A stretch of DNA of 64,000 bases from Enoplolaimus lenunculus (Eukaryota > Nematoda > Enoplea > Enoplida > Thoracostomopsidae): positions 62,001-126,000 of the forward strand of contig JASANG010003924.1 in assembly GCA_030248215.1 (NCBI GenBank), in the 5' to 3' direction. This document shows, piece after piece, positions 37,284 through 48,668 of this stretch. The notes below the pieces were generated by a model. It saw only the letters and a program-made list of their open reading frames with translations. It ran no database searches and was not told the DNA's origin. Each line of letters opens with the position of its first letter. The first letter of the stretch is position 1. The position numbers and the translations under genes are program-made.

Positions 37284-37391
37284 ACAATACCGTAAAAATT
37301 CCGGTTCCTGCATCTTTGAATGCAGGAACAGGAGCATAAGTTGAATTTTTCAGGAATTCCAGCCGGAGCATGAGTTCCGGTTGAACCCTAG
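37284..37391. mobile_element. hAT-like MITE end fragment
   Basis: Matches the right part of the element at 28245-28816 and ends AGTTCCGGTTGAACCCTAG. No left terminus found nearby. Confidence 0.6.
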
Positions 37392-38628
37392 TAATATGCA
37401 TATATACGTATCGTATAATATAACTAACGACGCGAAAGACTATATAAAGATAACAAACTGGAGCGGTTTAGTTTTTATCGCGTTGTGTATGTTATTCATC
37501 TACAATTGATGTCGAAATCGAAAAACTATTTCAGTCTCAGTAGGAAGAACCAAAAACTACTCCAACTGAAATATTACGAAATTTTAAGCGTCTGTTACTG
37601 CTCATTCTTGGCTTATTGCTGTTGTATATAAGTAGTGGTATTGATTTTACAAAAGCCACCAAAATTACTATAAAAATAGGTGTAAACTCTTCTTAGCATA
37701 ATAATCTTTTACTTAATCGAGGTGTGTCGGTTGTGGCCGGATAGGGCTTAAAGCTCATCGATCTGAACGCTAAGACCGGGAGCCGACAAAAGCAAATTTT
37801 TTGTTTATGTCGATCTCTACTAGGGCTTCTTAGTCAGAGGAAAGTTCGATACTGAATCGCTGCTCAGCTTTCTGTCATTTGTACTGTTGCACTGAACCTA
37901 ATATATTGAAAACGTAATAAGGATCCCATCTGTACTAGTTGTGTAATCAAGTTTGTTCCTGTCAACAAAATTATGGATAATATTGTACGTATATAAATGT
38001 GGCTAATGATTGCTTGTCCTTTTAGCCAAACCTTGGTAGCATATAAAAAATCAAAACGGAAAATTCGTTTTTTGCTTGATGGCACTCGCTACCGATATTT
38101 GCACCAGATTCCATAAACGGAGCCGAGTTGGAATGTATTACTACAAGTTGTATATATACGAACTGAATATCAGCCGCCTCCTGCTCAACTTTTATCAAGA
38201 AGGATATATTTAAACGCAGCAATGAGGTTCTATTTTTTTCCAACCAAAAAGTAGACTATGCCACCAGTATAAAACACGAGAAGTACCGACTTGAAGCTGC
38301 ACATAACTCTGAGCTCCAATATTGGAAGTTAATAAAATACGCGGGTTCAACCGGATACCAAAAATACCAGAGACGGAGCCGGATATTTAAGTACATATTT
38401 GCAGGGATGGTAGTCTCGGTCTTTGAAACCGAGAGCAGAAGTTATTATTGGTATTAACACGAAAATTTACCTGTCTATATTCCATAATTTTGATTTTTAA
38501 AAATTCTGTCACCGGCTCTGGGCTTCCATAGCAAAAAATCCAGGTCCGGTGATTACGAAAATTGCAGGACAAAACACTAATAATAAAATGACTTATACAA
38601 AAGTATTTTGCCAAACGGACATCTAAAT

Positions 38629-38970
38629 CAGGGTGGCAATAAAGATTCGCATTCGGCAAAAACCTGTGGTTAGGATTCGCATTTGGATTCGCTTGTGAAA
38701 AAGTCAATCCAAAAGCCGAATCAAACAGTGTTCGGCAATATTATGTATTTATAAAAATTTTAAATATCATGTTATATTAATAATAAATCTTTGTTTCAGG
38801 TCACAAATCTCAAAACTGAGGTCGAGCACGAAATATCAATGTTTAAAAGTTATGCGGCTGGCATTGCGTCGATATTCTGAAACAAATTAAAGATAAAACT
38901 GAAATTTGCAACATGCAAGTTTCTGATTCGGACTCGGATTCGGTGAAATCGTAGATTCGGTGCCACCCTG
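38629..38970. mobile_element. hAT-like MITE with perfect target duplication
   Basis: Termini CAGGGTGGCAATAAAGATTC and GATTCGGTGCCACCCTG, flanked on both sides by ATCTAAAT. Subterminal GATTCGCATTCGG/TTCGGACTCGGATTCGG repeats. Non-coding interior. Confidence 0.92.
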
Positions 38971-39421
38971 ATCTAAATATGTACGGATATTCGGCTAAAG
39001 GCTTTGGCTTTCAGAAATTTCGAATCCGCGTACGTATGCACTATTACAATAAGCAAGTGTATGTATTATATGCTGCTTAATTTATTTATACATACGAAGT
39101 TCTAAACTTACAAAAATGAACTAGCAATTGATGTTTCGTAATCCACCACCGTTATTTGAAAACATATGTACGTGCTGCCGAAAAATAAATCTTTAAAATT
39201 GAGTAGGTACTAGGTACTCAAGCTTTTATAACTGCACGTTAAACTTTATTGAGGATTAAAAATTATCAACTCTGCTTTCATAAATACTGTTTTCTAAATA
39301 AAAATTTTATGCTTCTCCGCTAATATGTGCGCGCGCAATATAACGCACTGCACTGCCGATATATACCTAATCGACAATAAACCAGTTGGAGGTAGGCTGC
39401 GTATATAATCGACGTTAAAAG

Positions 39422-39545
39422 CAGTTGGAGAGGCGGGCTGCGTGGCATAGTGGTAGGTCGACAAATCGAAACCACCCGTAACCCGCGTTTCCAACTCCAA
39501 CTGCTCAGTTAAAAGGTTTGAAGTCCCGGCTTTTAGCTAGACCGA
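39422..39545 (+). mobile_element. tRNA-derived SINE, single copy
   Basis: Head GGCGGGCTGCGTGGCATAGTGGTAG resembles a tRNA A-box region. The tail CAGTTAAAAGGTTTGAAGTC and TCCCGGCTTTTA matches the array at 59850-60782. The B-box is degenerate. Confidence 0.65.
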
Positions 39546-40621
39546 CAGTGACTAAGGTACGTATACCTCTTAAAAATGTCACAAACTTCTAAAAAGCGTA
39601 ACATGTAGAGCATGAGATCTCGAGATATATTTTGTTAAAGAGCACGTGAGACCAATTCCAAAGGCGTCGCCGTGGGGGCAATGGGACGTTGTCCCCACAC
39701 CCCAAAAAATTTGATTGGTGGGAGCCCCTCAAACAGACACGGCCAGACATTGTGATTGAAATTGATTTTTTGATCCATTTTAGCTTTTAACAACAAACCT
39801 GGATCCGACGTAGGTCGATATGAATGAAGGTAGAATGGGTGGTGCATATACCAATGCTATCTCATTTATTAATATATTGTGTGCTCATATATATCTATAT
39901 ACCATCTGATTTATTGATATATTGTGTAGGTACCACTGAAGTGTATCTTTTAAGGTGTTGACTGCTCACTCCTAGGCGTAGACATTTGTAGCTGTATACC
40001 TTAGCGACAAATGGTGCTTTTTCACTGGAGCTGACTAAGTTTTAAGGTTCTGGCTTCATTTATGGCATTGTTTCCAAAAATTTCTGACATTGATCACTTT
40101 CTTGATGCTAATGCTATCAAACTACTCACCTAACTTGTCAATGACAATGTGCGTTTAATTGATGCCGAGCTTGTTGTTGTCAAAAACACATTGTACAGAA
40201 GAGTTCAAATGAATACCCAACATAACATGATTTAGTAAAACTTTTTTATCCAATGAAAGACACATTCAAAAACGGATATAAGTTGTATATATGCCACCGC
40301 AGTGGTTTTTGGAGCTAGCACTGCAGCATGCGAAAATCCATCTCAATTCTCGCAAGAATACTGACTGATTATCGGCAATCATGTTACCCGACTGGGAGTG
40401 GCGTTGCGGGCACGGGCGATGCGAAACTGTAAAACTTTTGTTAATGTTTACACAAATTGCGTTGCATTCCGTTTCTCTGAGCTGTTTAACTTTAAATGAA
40501 GAAGGATGTATAATTATGGCAATAACCGTGCGGCGTGTAACTACCACTAGCTCGGTAATTTACTGTGCTCGTTGAATTGTAAGCTAGACTATCAGTATTA
40601 CCCCGAAATGTTTTAAACATC

Positions 40622-40778
40622 GGTCCGTGTATAGAACAGGGCCGGAACAGTAGTATAAGCATATTCCTAAGCCTAAGACTAAGACTAAAACCTAAGCAAA
40701 AAAAGTTAGTCTAAAGCTTAAGCTGACTCTATTACAGCCCCGCAGGAAGATGTTCCCGCCATGTTCTACACATGGGCC
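40622..40778. mobile_element. Telomere-core MITE, copy F
   Basis: Termini GGTCCGTGTATAGAACAGGG and CATGTTCTACACATGGGCC. Flanks TAAACATC and TAAATATC form an 8-bp duplication with one difference. The core has CCTAAGCCTAAGACTAAGAC and the marker AGTTAGTCTAAAGCTTAAGC. Confidence 0.9.
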
Positions 40779-41139
40779 TAAATATCTAACGTTCAAATTG
40801 TCGGTTTAGAGTCCATAGCATTATATCTACAGTAACTTTTCCGACTACAAGGATAATGATAATTTTCTATGTCTGTATCCCAGCTGATACGAATTCACCA
40901 GTGCAACGGGACCGGAAGGAAGTGCGTTGTTTTTTTAAGGAACCGAGTACGCCGCCTGGCTTAGAGCGCATTGTACGATGTGTTATATTATTTCTGAGTC
41001 GCTGGAGTCTAAGATAAAAAATTTTATTACAAAATTAACTTGAGAAAGCTTGTAGTTTGACTAATTGCTTGTTGAGGTTTAGACTTTGTACTCATCTTGG
41101 CAGTTTTCTATTTTGGTTGTACGAGACTCGATTTTGCCT

Positions 41140-41625
41140 TTATGGGATTCCGAACATCAATTTTTGTTTCTTAAGCGCTTGTTTTAACTTGTTGCTCTGA
41201 AGGAAGTGCACTGCCCACACGGTGATTGTTTTGAGCGTAACATATAATTCTAAAATCGTTATTGTGCAATTGCTTCAACAGAGATGGCCGCTGTATTCGG
41301 TTTGGAAGATTGCTACTGATTAATAAACACTTCCGTTTAACCACCTGAAATTTAACTGATTTGGTTTGGTTCCGTCTATTCAAACCACTACAACAGAGAG
41401 TTTATCGAAAGTCTGGTCAGCCTTAATTCGAACTACATATGCATAAGGTGTTTTACGTTGCAAGGAAAAACAATCACATTACTTACGCTAGATCGTGCAA
41501 ACATCAGCTCGTTCTGATGGGCGGCTGCTAAAGCGGCGGATCCAAAAATTTCTGACGGGGCGTGGAATTAATTTTTTGAAACGCGATTTTTTACCAAAAA
41601 ATCTCCTGCGGGGGAAAATGTATGT
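41140..41625. repeat. Dispersed repeat, copy 2
   Basis: Partner of 30840-31485 without the nested Tc1/pogo-like insertion, so it shows the state before insertion. No coding content recognised. Confidence 0.55.
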
Positions 41626-41769
41626 AGGGATCTTACCATTTTATTAGCAAAAGTTTCTGGCGAGGGAGTCACGCCCGCCCGCCCCACTGTGGATCCACTA
41701 GTACCTGCTTTCTTACTAGACATCAACAGAGTAGGCTTAAATTTATACTAATTTTTAGATTCTATTGCT

Positions 41770-41976
41770 GGCCCATGTATTGAACAGAGCCGGATCGTTT
41801 TCTGAAGGGGCTATAATAGAGTCAGTTTAAGCTTTAGATTAAACTTTTTCCTTGGGCTTACGCTTAGGCTTATGAGTAGGCTCATCCTTACGCTTAGACG
41901 TAGGCTTAGGCTTAGGCTTAGGCATAGGAATATGTTTATACTATATACTGTTCCGGCTCTGCTCTATACATGGGTC
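41770..41976. mobile_element. Telomere-core MITE, copy G
   Basis: Termini GGCCCATGTATTGAACAGAG and CTCTGCTCTATACATGGGTC. Flanks CTATTGCT and CTATCGTT look like an old target duplication. The TTAGGC-rich strand is plus (GTAGGCTTAGGCTTAGGCTT), with degenerate units on the left. Confidence 0.85.
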
Positions 41977-42110
41977 CTATCGTTTTAATACACTCTTTGA
42001 ATTGACTGTACCTACGATCGCGTACTTTTCTTTTCGGCTCCCCTTCTTACCTAATATTCATGTACAGGGGTTTTAGTTGTTGTTGTTGTTGACTCTGTTA
42101 TTGACTCTGT

Positions 42111-43085
42111 TGTTAGACCCGTAAGTAATTTAGATAATTAAGTATTTTCGGACTATTTTAAGTATTTTAGTTAAGCTTGCTCTTAAGTTATTAAGTCGCA
42201 GGCGTAGGAATAGCTATAATGGCATTGGGTTAGTCCTGGTTTGCGCACAAAAAATGGGTCGGCTGAGTGGCGCACGGTTGGATTTCCTTTACGCGTTAGA
42301 CACCGGAACATTGTAAAGGAGGTTGTCATCCCCTATGATATTTTAGAGGTGGCCTCTCGTTGGGCTCAGTAGGGACTTTGGCCGTGTAAAAGTCGAGGGT
42401 GGGCGCAGCCCAAAGGTCACGGTTCCGCGCAGCGTTACGATGATGAGCCTAGTGCTGTAGCTCATACAGCCACAGACAACTCACTGGAGGTGCCGCTTGT
42501 CACCGAAGCGTGGGCGCATATTGGGACGACGAACAAGGGAACCCTTCCGCAGTGGACCCCGCAGACTCTGAGGACGGAGGCACATAAGTATAATCCGTGT
42601 GAGAAAATGTTGGCATATTTTAGCCATTTTCTGTTGTTTTGGTGGTTCTGGAATGAACGCTAAGATACGGATAAATTTTTGTTGGAATTTATAGTGTTGA
42701 ATAATTTTTGTTGGCTTGTTTAGTTAGATAGGTAATATTCGCGTTTTTGTGTTTTGTCATTTTTACTTTATGTCGTGTTAGTGTGACGTTGTATTTTGGC
42801 GATTCTGCATATTTAACATGTGTTTAAAATTTCATGGGTTATTTCAGTGGATGAAATTTAGTCGTACTCGGAATAGCGCTGTTACGTGATTTTCTGTTAG
42901 CTTCGATTGTTTCAGCCGTTGGCTGGAAGTGTCGGAGCTTGCTTGATAACTAATTTTTCGGTAAAAAATAGTTTCTGAGTTGGGTTGCGTAGTTAGTAAG
43001 ATATATCATTTCTGTGGATCCCGTTTTGTTAATCTTGTTAATAAATATTTATTTCCTTTCGCGTCACTTTAGGCGTGCCGAAACA
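42111..43085 (+). mobile_element. Possible solo LTR or LTR-like fossil
   Basis: Begins TGTTAGACCCG and ends GCCGAAACA (TG...CA), with an AATAAA shortly before the right end and a GC-richer middle than the surroundings. No target duplication, second LTR or recognisable gag/pol sequence was found, so it would be a broken remnant of unknown family and age. It could equally be another type of repeat. Confidence 0.25.
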
Positions 43086-43702
43086 AGTGGTAAATCTACG
43101 TCGATTTTAGAGGAAATTTGAATTTCCTTCCAGCCGACAAAGGCTTAAATTCGCCAGAGCCGACAGTGGCCCTCACAGGGAATATACCTGTGTGTCTCCG
43201 TCCGCAGTCTGTCGGGTCCACTGCGAAAGGATCCCCTTTGTTCGTTTTTCAAATATACGCCGTACCTCCGCCGAGTTGTCCATGGCTGCACGAGCAACAG
43301 CACTAGCTCCATCGTTGTAACGCTGCAACTAGCTGTGACCGTTGGACTGCGGCCACACTCGACTACGCGGTACAGTTCTCCTGAGCCAAACAGGAAACCA
43401 CCCCTAGAACCTTTCGGAGACCAAAAACCCATTTACAACGCACCGGCGTCTAACGCGAAAGGAAATCCGACCGTAAACCCTCCGCTGGATTAACTTTGGT
43501 GCACAAACCAGGATGTACACGGGAAATTGGGATTTTGAAAAATTCGAATTCATTAGCCGGGATTTTATCGAGAAATGGCGATTTTGGTTGTAACCTTTTT
43601 CGCTCCGGATTTGCGATGTTACCGGAAAATTGGGAACGACCTGTTCTATACATCGTCGAAAAACTTTTACACCCTTCGAAAATGTGCAAGTATGGTGAGA
43701 TA

Positions 43703-44115
43703 CTGTATTGACCCAAATAAGAGGGGAAGGGGTAAGAGGGGGTCCTCTTTTTGAGTCCCGATCAATAGGAGTCCGTATCCCTTATAAGAGTCCGTATCCA
43801 TTATAAAAGTCCGTAAGCGGATATACTCCCTAAATGACAATTATCCCAAATTGTAGCGCATAAATGACTCCAGTAAGAAATAAAGTTGAGTTCGAAACTT
43901 AAAGCGTACTTAAGTTTTGAAAATAAGAATCCAAAGTATAACCTTGCACTATCGCTCAAGCTTTTGATGCAAGGCAAAAAACGTTTAATTCAACGGATAG
44001 TTGCAATGCCAAATATATCAGTAACGAAGGACGGCGTGTTAAAAATAAATGGGGAGTACGTCTGGAGAGGCCAAATACATATCAGTCTCCACCCCTCTTA
44101 TTCGGGTCATTACAG
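43703..44115. mobile_element. Tc1/pogo-like MITE, complete
   Basis: Inverted termini CTGTATTGACCCAAATAAGA and TCTTATTCGGGTCATTACAG, flanked by TA on both sides, the target of Tc1/mariner/pogo elements. Length 413 bp. A 95-residue open frame (43886-44173) runs through its right half and past its end; I see no transposase motif in it. Confidence 0.85.
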
Positions 44116-45008
44116 TACTTGCGCTCATGAGCAAAGCAACATGTTTGACATTTTAATGCTTAAGACAACATAATAGACATAATAAACACCAAAGCACACC
44201 TATCTAAACCGTCAACATTTTCCCACATGAATATTTCATTTCACTTAAGATCTAGCTTCAAAAAAGTTTTTTCACTAGTAAGCCATAGGAGCTTGAGTCT
44301 TGAGCTACAGAGGGATTTCACATTTCACCTTTTGAGGAAATACTGTGCTGTTACTTACTTGTATGCGCGTAATTTTTAAACAGTAAATAAAATCAGAAAA
44401 CAAAACACAGATACAGTTACCTCCAAGCTTAAAAGTATCAAATTTATGCTACATTTATTATAAAAGTAAAAGATTTTCGAAAAATTTCAAATTTTTAGCT
44501 TCCGATTTTTATGCAGACCTTTAAACCTTCCTTCCCGTTCATCAAATCCTCCAAGTTGAACTCTCCTAGATAGCCACTCCACGAACTATCACCATCATCC
44601 AAGCTTTTTCACCATTTTGTCATCACTCTTGTTAATACGGATTGCGTAAAGGCTTCCTCAACCAAATAAATACAACAAAATTTGATATATTCATAAAGTA
44701 CTGAGCTTTAAGTTAAAGGTGAACCGGATCGTGGAAAATACTAGATTTCACTACAGCAACTGTAATTCGGGTTGCAAAATTTACAGCCAAATCGCACTCT
44801 AGCTCGAGTTGTTATATCAGGTGGTGATTATAATGTGCAGTTTTCAAACTTTTCCGAGCAAGTTACTCATTGGCATGCATAAACCAAGAATCTACTTTAC
44901 TACTATGCTGTTCAGGTCGTGTAGAGGCTTCGTAGCGGTTAGATACATGAACTGTAGTTAGGTCTATACTTATACCACAGAGTACCAACCAGAATCATTA
45001 GCTTGAAT

Positions 45009-45204
45009 GGCCCATGTATAGAACAGGTCCGGATCGTTTTCCGGACGGGCTATTATAGAGCCAGTTTAAGCTTTAGACTAATGTTTTGCTTAAGCTTAGG
45101 CTTAGGCTTAGGAATAGGAGCATCCATACGCTTAGGTATAGGCTAAGGATCAGGCTTAGGAATATGCTTATACTACTGTTCCGGCCCTGTTTTATACATG
45201 GGCC
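45009..45204. mobile_element. Telomere-core MITE, copy H (clean)
   Basis: Termini GGCCCATGTATAGAACAGGT and CCCTGTTTTATACATGGGCC, with a perfect 8-bp target duplication GCTTGAAT on both sides. The TTAGGC-rich strand is plus (GCTTAGGCTTAGGCTTAGGA). With copy D it defines the family ends. Confidence 0.93.
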
Positions 45205-45652
45205 GCTTGAATGAAGAACAAATCAGACAAACGTATATATGCGCCAATTCGCATTTTAATCAGTTGAGTTCATAAACAAACTGAAATTCATGAGCTGAAA
45301 TACTTCATATTTTACCTGTATAATACGCATGTGAAAGTCCGAACGTGCCATGCAATGCAACGAAACAGTCATTGTTCCCTTCCAAAACCGGCCTAGTATC
45401 AGATACTCCTTGCAGGATACAATCGGACGTCTGCCTCACGTTCCGGCAAAAATGCACCTCCTGCTCCAGTATAATTTTTGTCAAAGGTCCCAGTAACTTC
45501 GATACTTTTAGTGTTTTGTAACTTTATAAACACAGTGACGATTTAGTGAGGAGCAAATTGCCGAAACATCTCAAAAGACGACCGAAACGATATTTCTGGC
45601 AACACTTTTTAGGTTATACAAAAAAACTTCTGAGAAATTACGTAACTATAGC

Positions 45653-45822
45653 CAATGGCGGATCCATGGGGTGGCCACCCCGGCCGTGCCCAAAACAGCA
45701 TCTCGACAAGAATTATATAGCAATTTTGTGACAATAGTTCGTGGTTTGTGTATGGGTCAAAAGTAAGTTTATTACCTGTGAAATTTTGGGCCCCCCATTT
45801 TAAGATCCTGGATCCGCCACTG
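45653..45822. mobile_element. Short hAT-like MITE with perfect target duplication
   Basis: Termini CAATGGCGGATCCATGG and CCTGGATCCGCCACTG, flanked on both sides by ACTATAGC. Length 170 bp, non-coding. Similar ends occur near 8780-8802 and 41535-41700. Confidence 0.9.
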
Positions 45823-48668
45823 ACTATAGCCGCCATATTTAAATTCCTACTACGCATATTTTTCACCTCCGGCAGTCGCTCCGGATTTTCTCATCCATGG
45901 TTGTACCCTGGTTTATACAATTTCTAATGAAATAAAAAAAGAACGCAAAATGAAATAGTAGAAAATAGCACACAAAAATTGCACAAGTTGCCAAAACTAT
46001 ACAAAAAAATACAAAACCCTGAATGTAGAAACAACAAAGACAATATCCAAATTAGACTGGAGGCGTAAACTTTTGATAATACAATGGCATAAATAAGTGA
46101 TTTATCGATTTTATACAAGATTTATCATTAAATCGTGCTAAAATGATAATTTTTTTCAAACTTCCGTTTCATAAACGATGACCAAATGCTAATATTGCCA
46201 CACCATTATGTAGAATATTGCAGGTGTTTTCTGATCTAAGTGAAATGTTTACCAAAAATGTATTTACGTTAAAATTAAAGACCATCATGACATCAATAAC
46301 ATATAGCATTTCACTTTACAGCAAGAAATACTATCACGTTAATCATTGTGATGAAAAATCGTTTCGTGACCACCGAATTTCGTTGTACAGAAATTTTGCG
46401 ATTAAACTCATGTTTGTGGCCAGTTATGCCTGCTCTACTAGCCGTGCCGGCTTCCTACTAGAACATATCTAATGCATAGTGTATAAATGAACAAAACTAT
46501 TTTTGGTATTAGCTTTTATTGAAATACCTAACGTGTTTCAAGTAGAGTTCAGATTTGCAAATACACCCATACATACGTAATATTTTCAACATACCTATAT
46601 AATTAAAGGTGGAACGTCCCACATACGGATTTTGGGTAACGTTCCAGCTGAATTTTATAGGCGTACACAAAGTTCTTTGAGGATTTAAGTTGCATGCCGG
46701 CATTCCATTTTAGCGGAAAATATGTAGGCGTCGGTTGCAAATACTGCAACCACATTGCCTAGTTGTAGCTTACATGCTACTGGCGGTGCCGGTTGCCTAC
46801 TACAACCGGACCGATACCTCCACTTCCGGCCTCGAAACAAATATGCTGACAGAAAGTATGCCATATAATTTATAAAACCAAACATATACAACGTATAAAA
46901 TCATAACATTACAACTGTGTCACAACACTAACGCGCGACCAGGGCATGGAATGAATCGGTGTAAGCGTCAACAAGAGTAAGCGACTAAATTGTACAAAAT
47001 TAAAAAGTACACAATAAAACCATTACTACATACAACATCAATAATATATTATTATAAAATAGCTTGCTCGAGTTGAAACCATTCACACAGATGAAATAAA
47101 ATTACTCGATGTATTTCATGATTAGGCAATAAGACATCCCCCGAAATCATATACCATCAAGTTTATTAATATTTTGTAGCCGACATTTTAACCTGCGAAA
47201 TATAATCGCACGATGAAACCAGAAATTTACAACGGTAGCTAATTAAAACGCACCTATACTGAACAAATTCAATTTTGGTCGAAATTAGTCGCTGTAGCAT
47301 ATTTCAACAAAAACAAGAACCCTTCAAACGCGACAAACAAAAGAGTCACTCCAATCTGGCTGGCCACCGCCACTTACCAGCAACCGTTAAAATTGTTTCT
47401 GCGTCATTCCGTTGAACTGATTTTACAGACAAAATTCAATGTCGCTTAAACATTCAGGTACGCTTATGAATATTAGAACATGTGCTACATACCACGGCGT
47501 TCGTAATTTCTCATTTTAGCCACGAACTTTTAGATTAATGAGCGTGTTCCTAACCAACATGTGTGTTCTGGTTTTAGAATATTACAAGTAAATTAATTAC
47601 TGGCGTTAAACTGTTCAAATAAACAGTCAACACTTAGAAACACAAATATAAATCATTCATCCACGATTAAGCACGACGATACGATATACTTTTTGTTATA
47701 CATGCGTGCGTTTGGTATGGTAACAAAACTTAAGATAGCAAGGGACTCGACTCATAGCACCCCTCACATTCAGCATTTTAATGTTTCATAATATACTTAC
47801 ATGACCTAAACGTACACCGTCAGTAAACACTCTAATAGCTTGTTTTTCGCGTTTAATTAATATTGAAATACGTACGTTTCTGTTATGTGACTGGAATGGA
47901 AATGGGGTAGAAAGCACTTAAATTGCAGCCAGTTTTCTCTTCCACGTTTACGTCGGTGCTTATCAATCGTAATTTAAAAGTTTCCAGTGGTGGAATATTT
48001 TGTATTGCATCAGAATATGTACATACGAACAGTAAGATAATTTAAAGCAATACAACAGTAAGGTGATACAATTATTTACAGTAGTAAAGATATAAAAAAA
48101 TATGGCAGAGGTATATAAGTGAACACTGAACAATTTTTGGGCAATCATTAGTCTTGGCCTACTGATTATGTATTGTGGATCTCAAATATCAGTTTACTTA
48201 GAAACATTTCTCATAAATGACATTTTATACGTTAATTATGTTCTCAGCAAACTTCATACTATTAAGTAGCGTTTGAAGATCGGCTATGTTAATTGATATA
48301 AGCGGCGAATGCGGTAGAAAGTGTGCATGATTTGGAAAGAGCCTCAAAACATCGTTATAATATTCCTCAAAGTCGGCACGGGTTCAGTTCAAAAATTGAG
48401 CGAGAGCGCTATAACTTAAAAACAGAATCAGGTATCTGCCTTGTAAGTCACCTAGCGGATCACTTGCACAAACGAAAACAAACACAAACACATTCGTTGC
48501 AGTCTCCTCGATGACTGAGTACAAATAAGCAAACTACGGCCAGATTGTCACAAGAACATTTTGCACTATATCTGGTATATAAAACAAAGCAAGGAAACGG
48601 TAATCTACAGATCAAATCACATTAAAGCAAACAAAAGAATCCAACAAAAACATTTTTAAGCGTTCGAC

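Larger units (their letters stand above)
26781..48668. other. 22-kb gene-free stretch, repeat-dominated
   Basis: I find no exon with a recognisable product on either strand. The region holds many short DNA transposons (listed separately), plus fragments with CCGGATATC or CCCGCGGGTAA termini (29940-30000, 30540-30700, 35795-35920, 36745-36810, 38340-38390). There are also a (TA)-rich tract at 27810-27891, a SINE copy and a weak LTR-like block. Between 46000 and 48600 the sequence is AT-rich with nothing I can name apart from the likely 3' end of the Caspr-like transcript. Confidence 0.6.

Noticed and set aside
43118-43432. Overlapping open frames on both strands in a GC-richer block
   Set aside because: Frames on both strands reflect base composition; no motif recognised.
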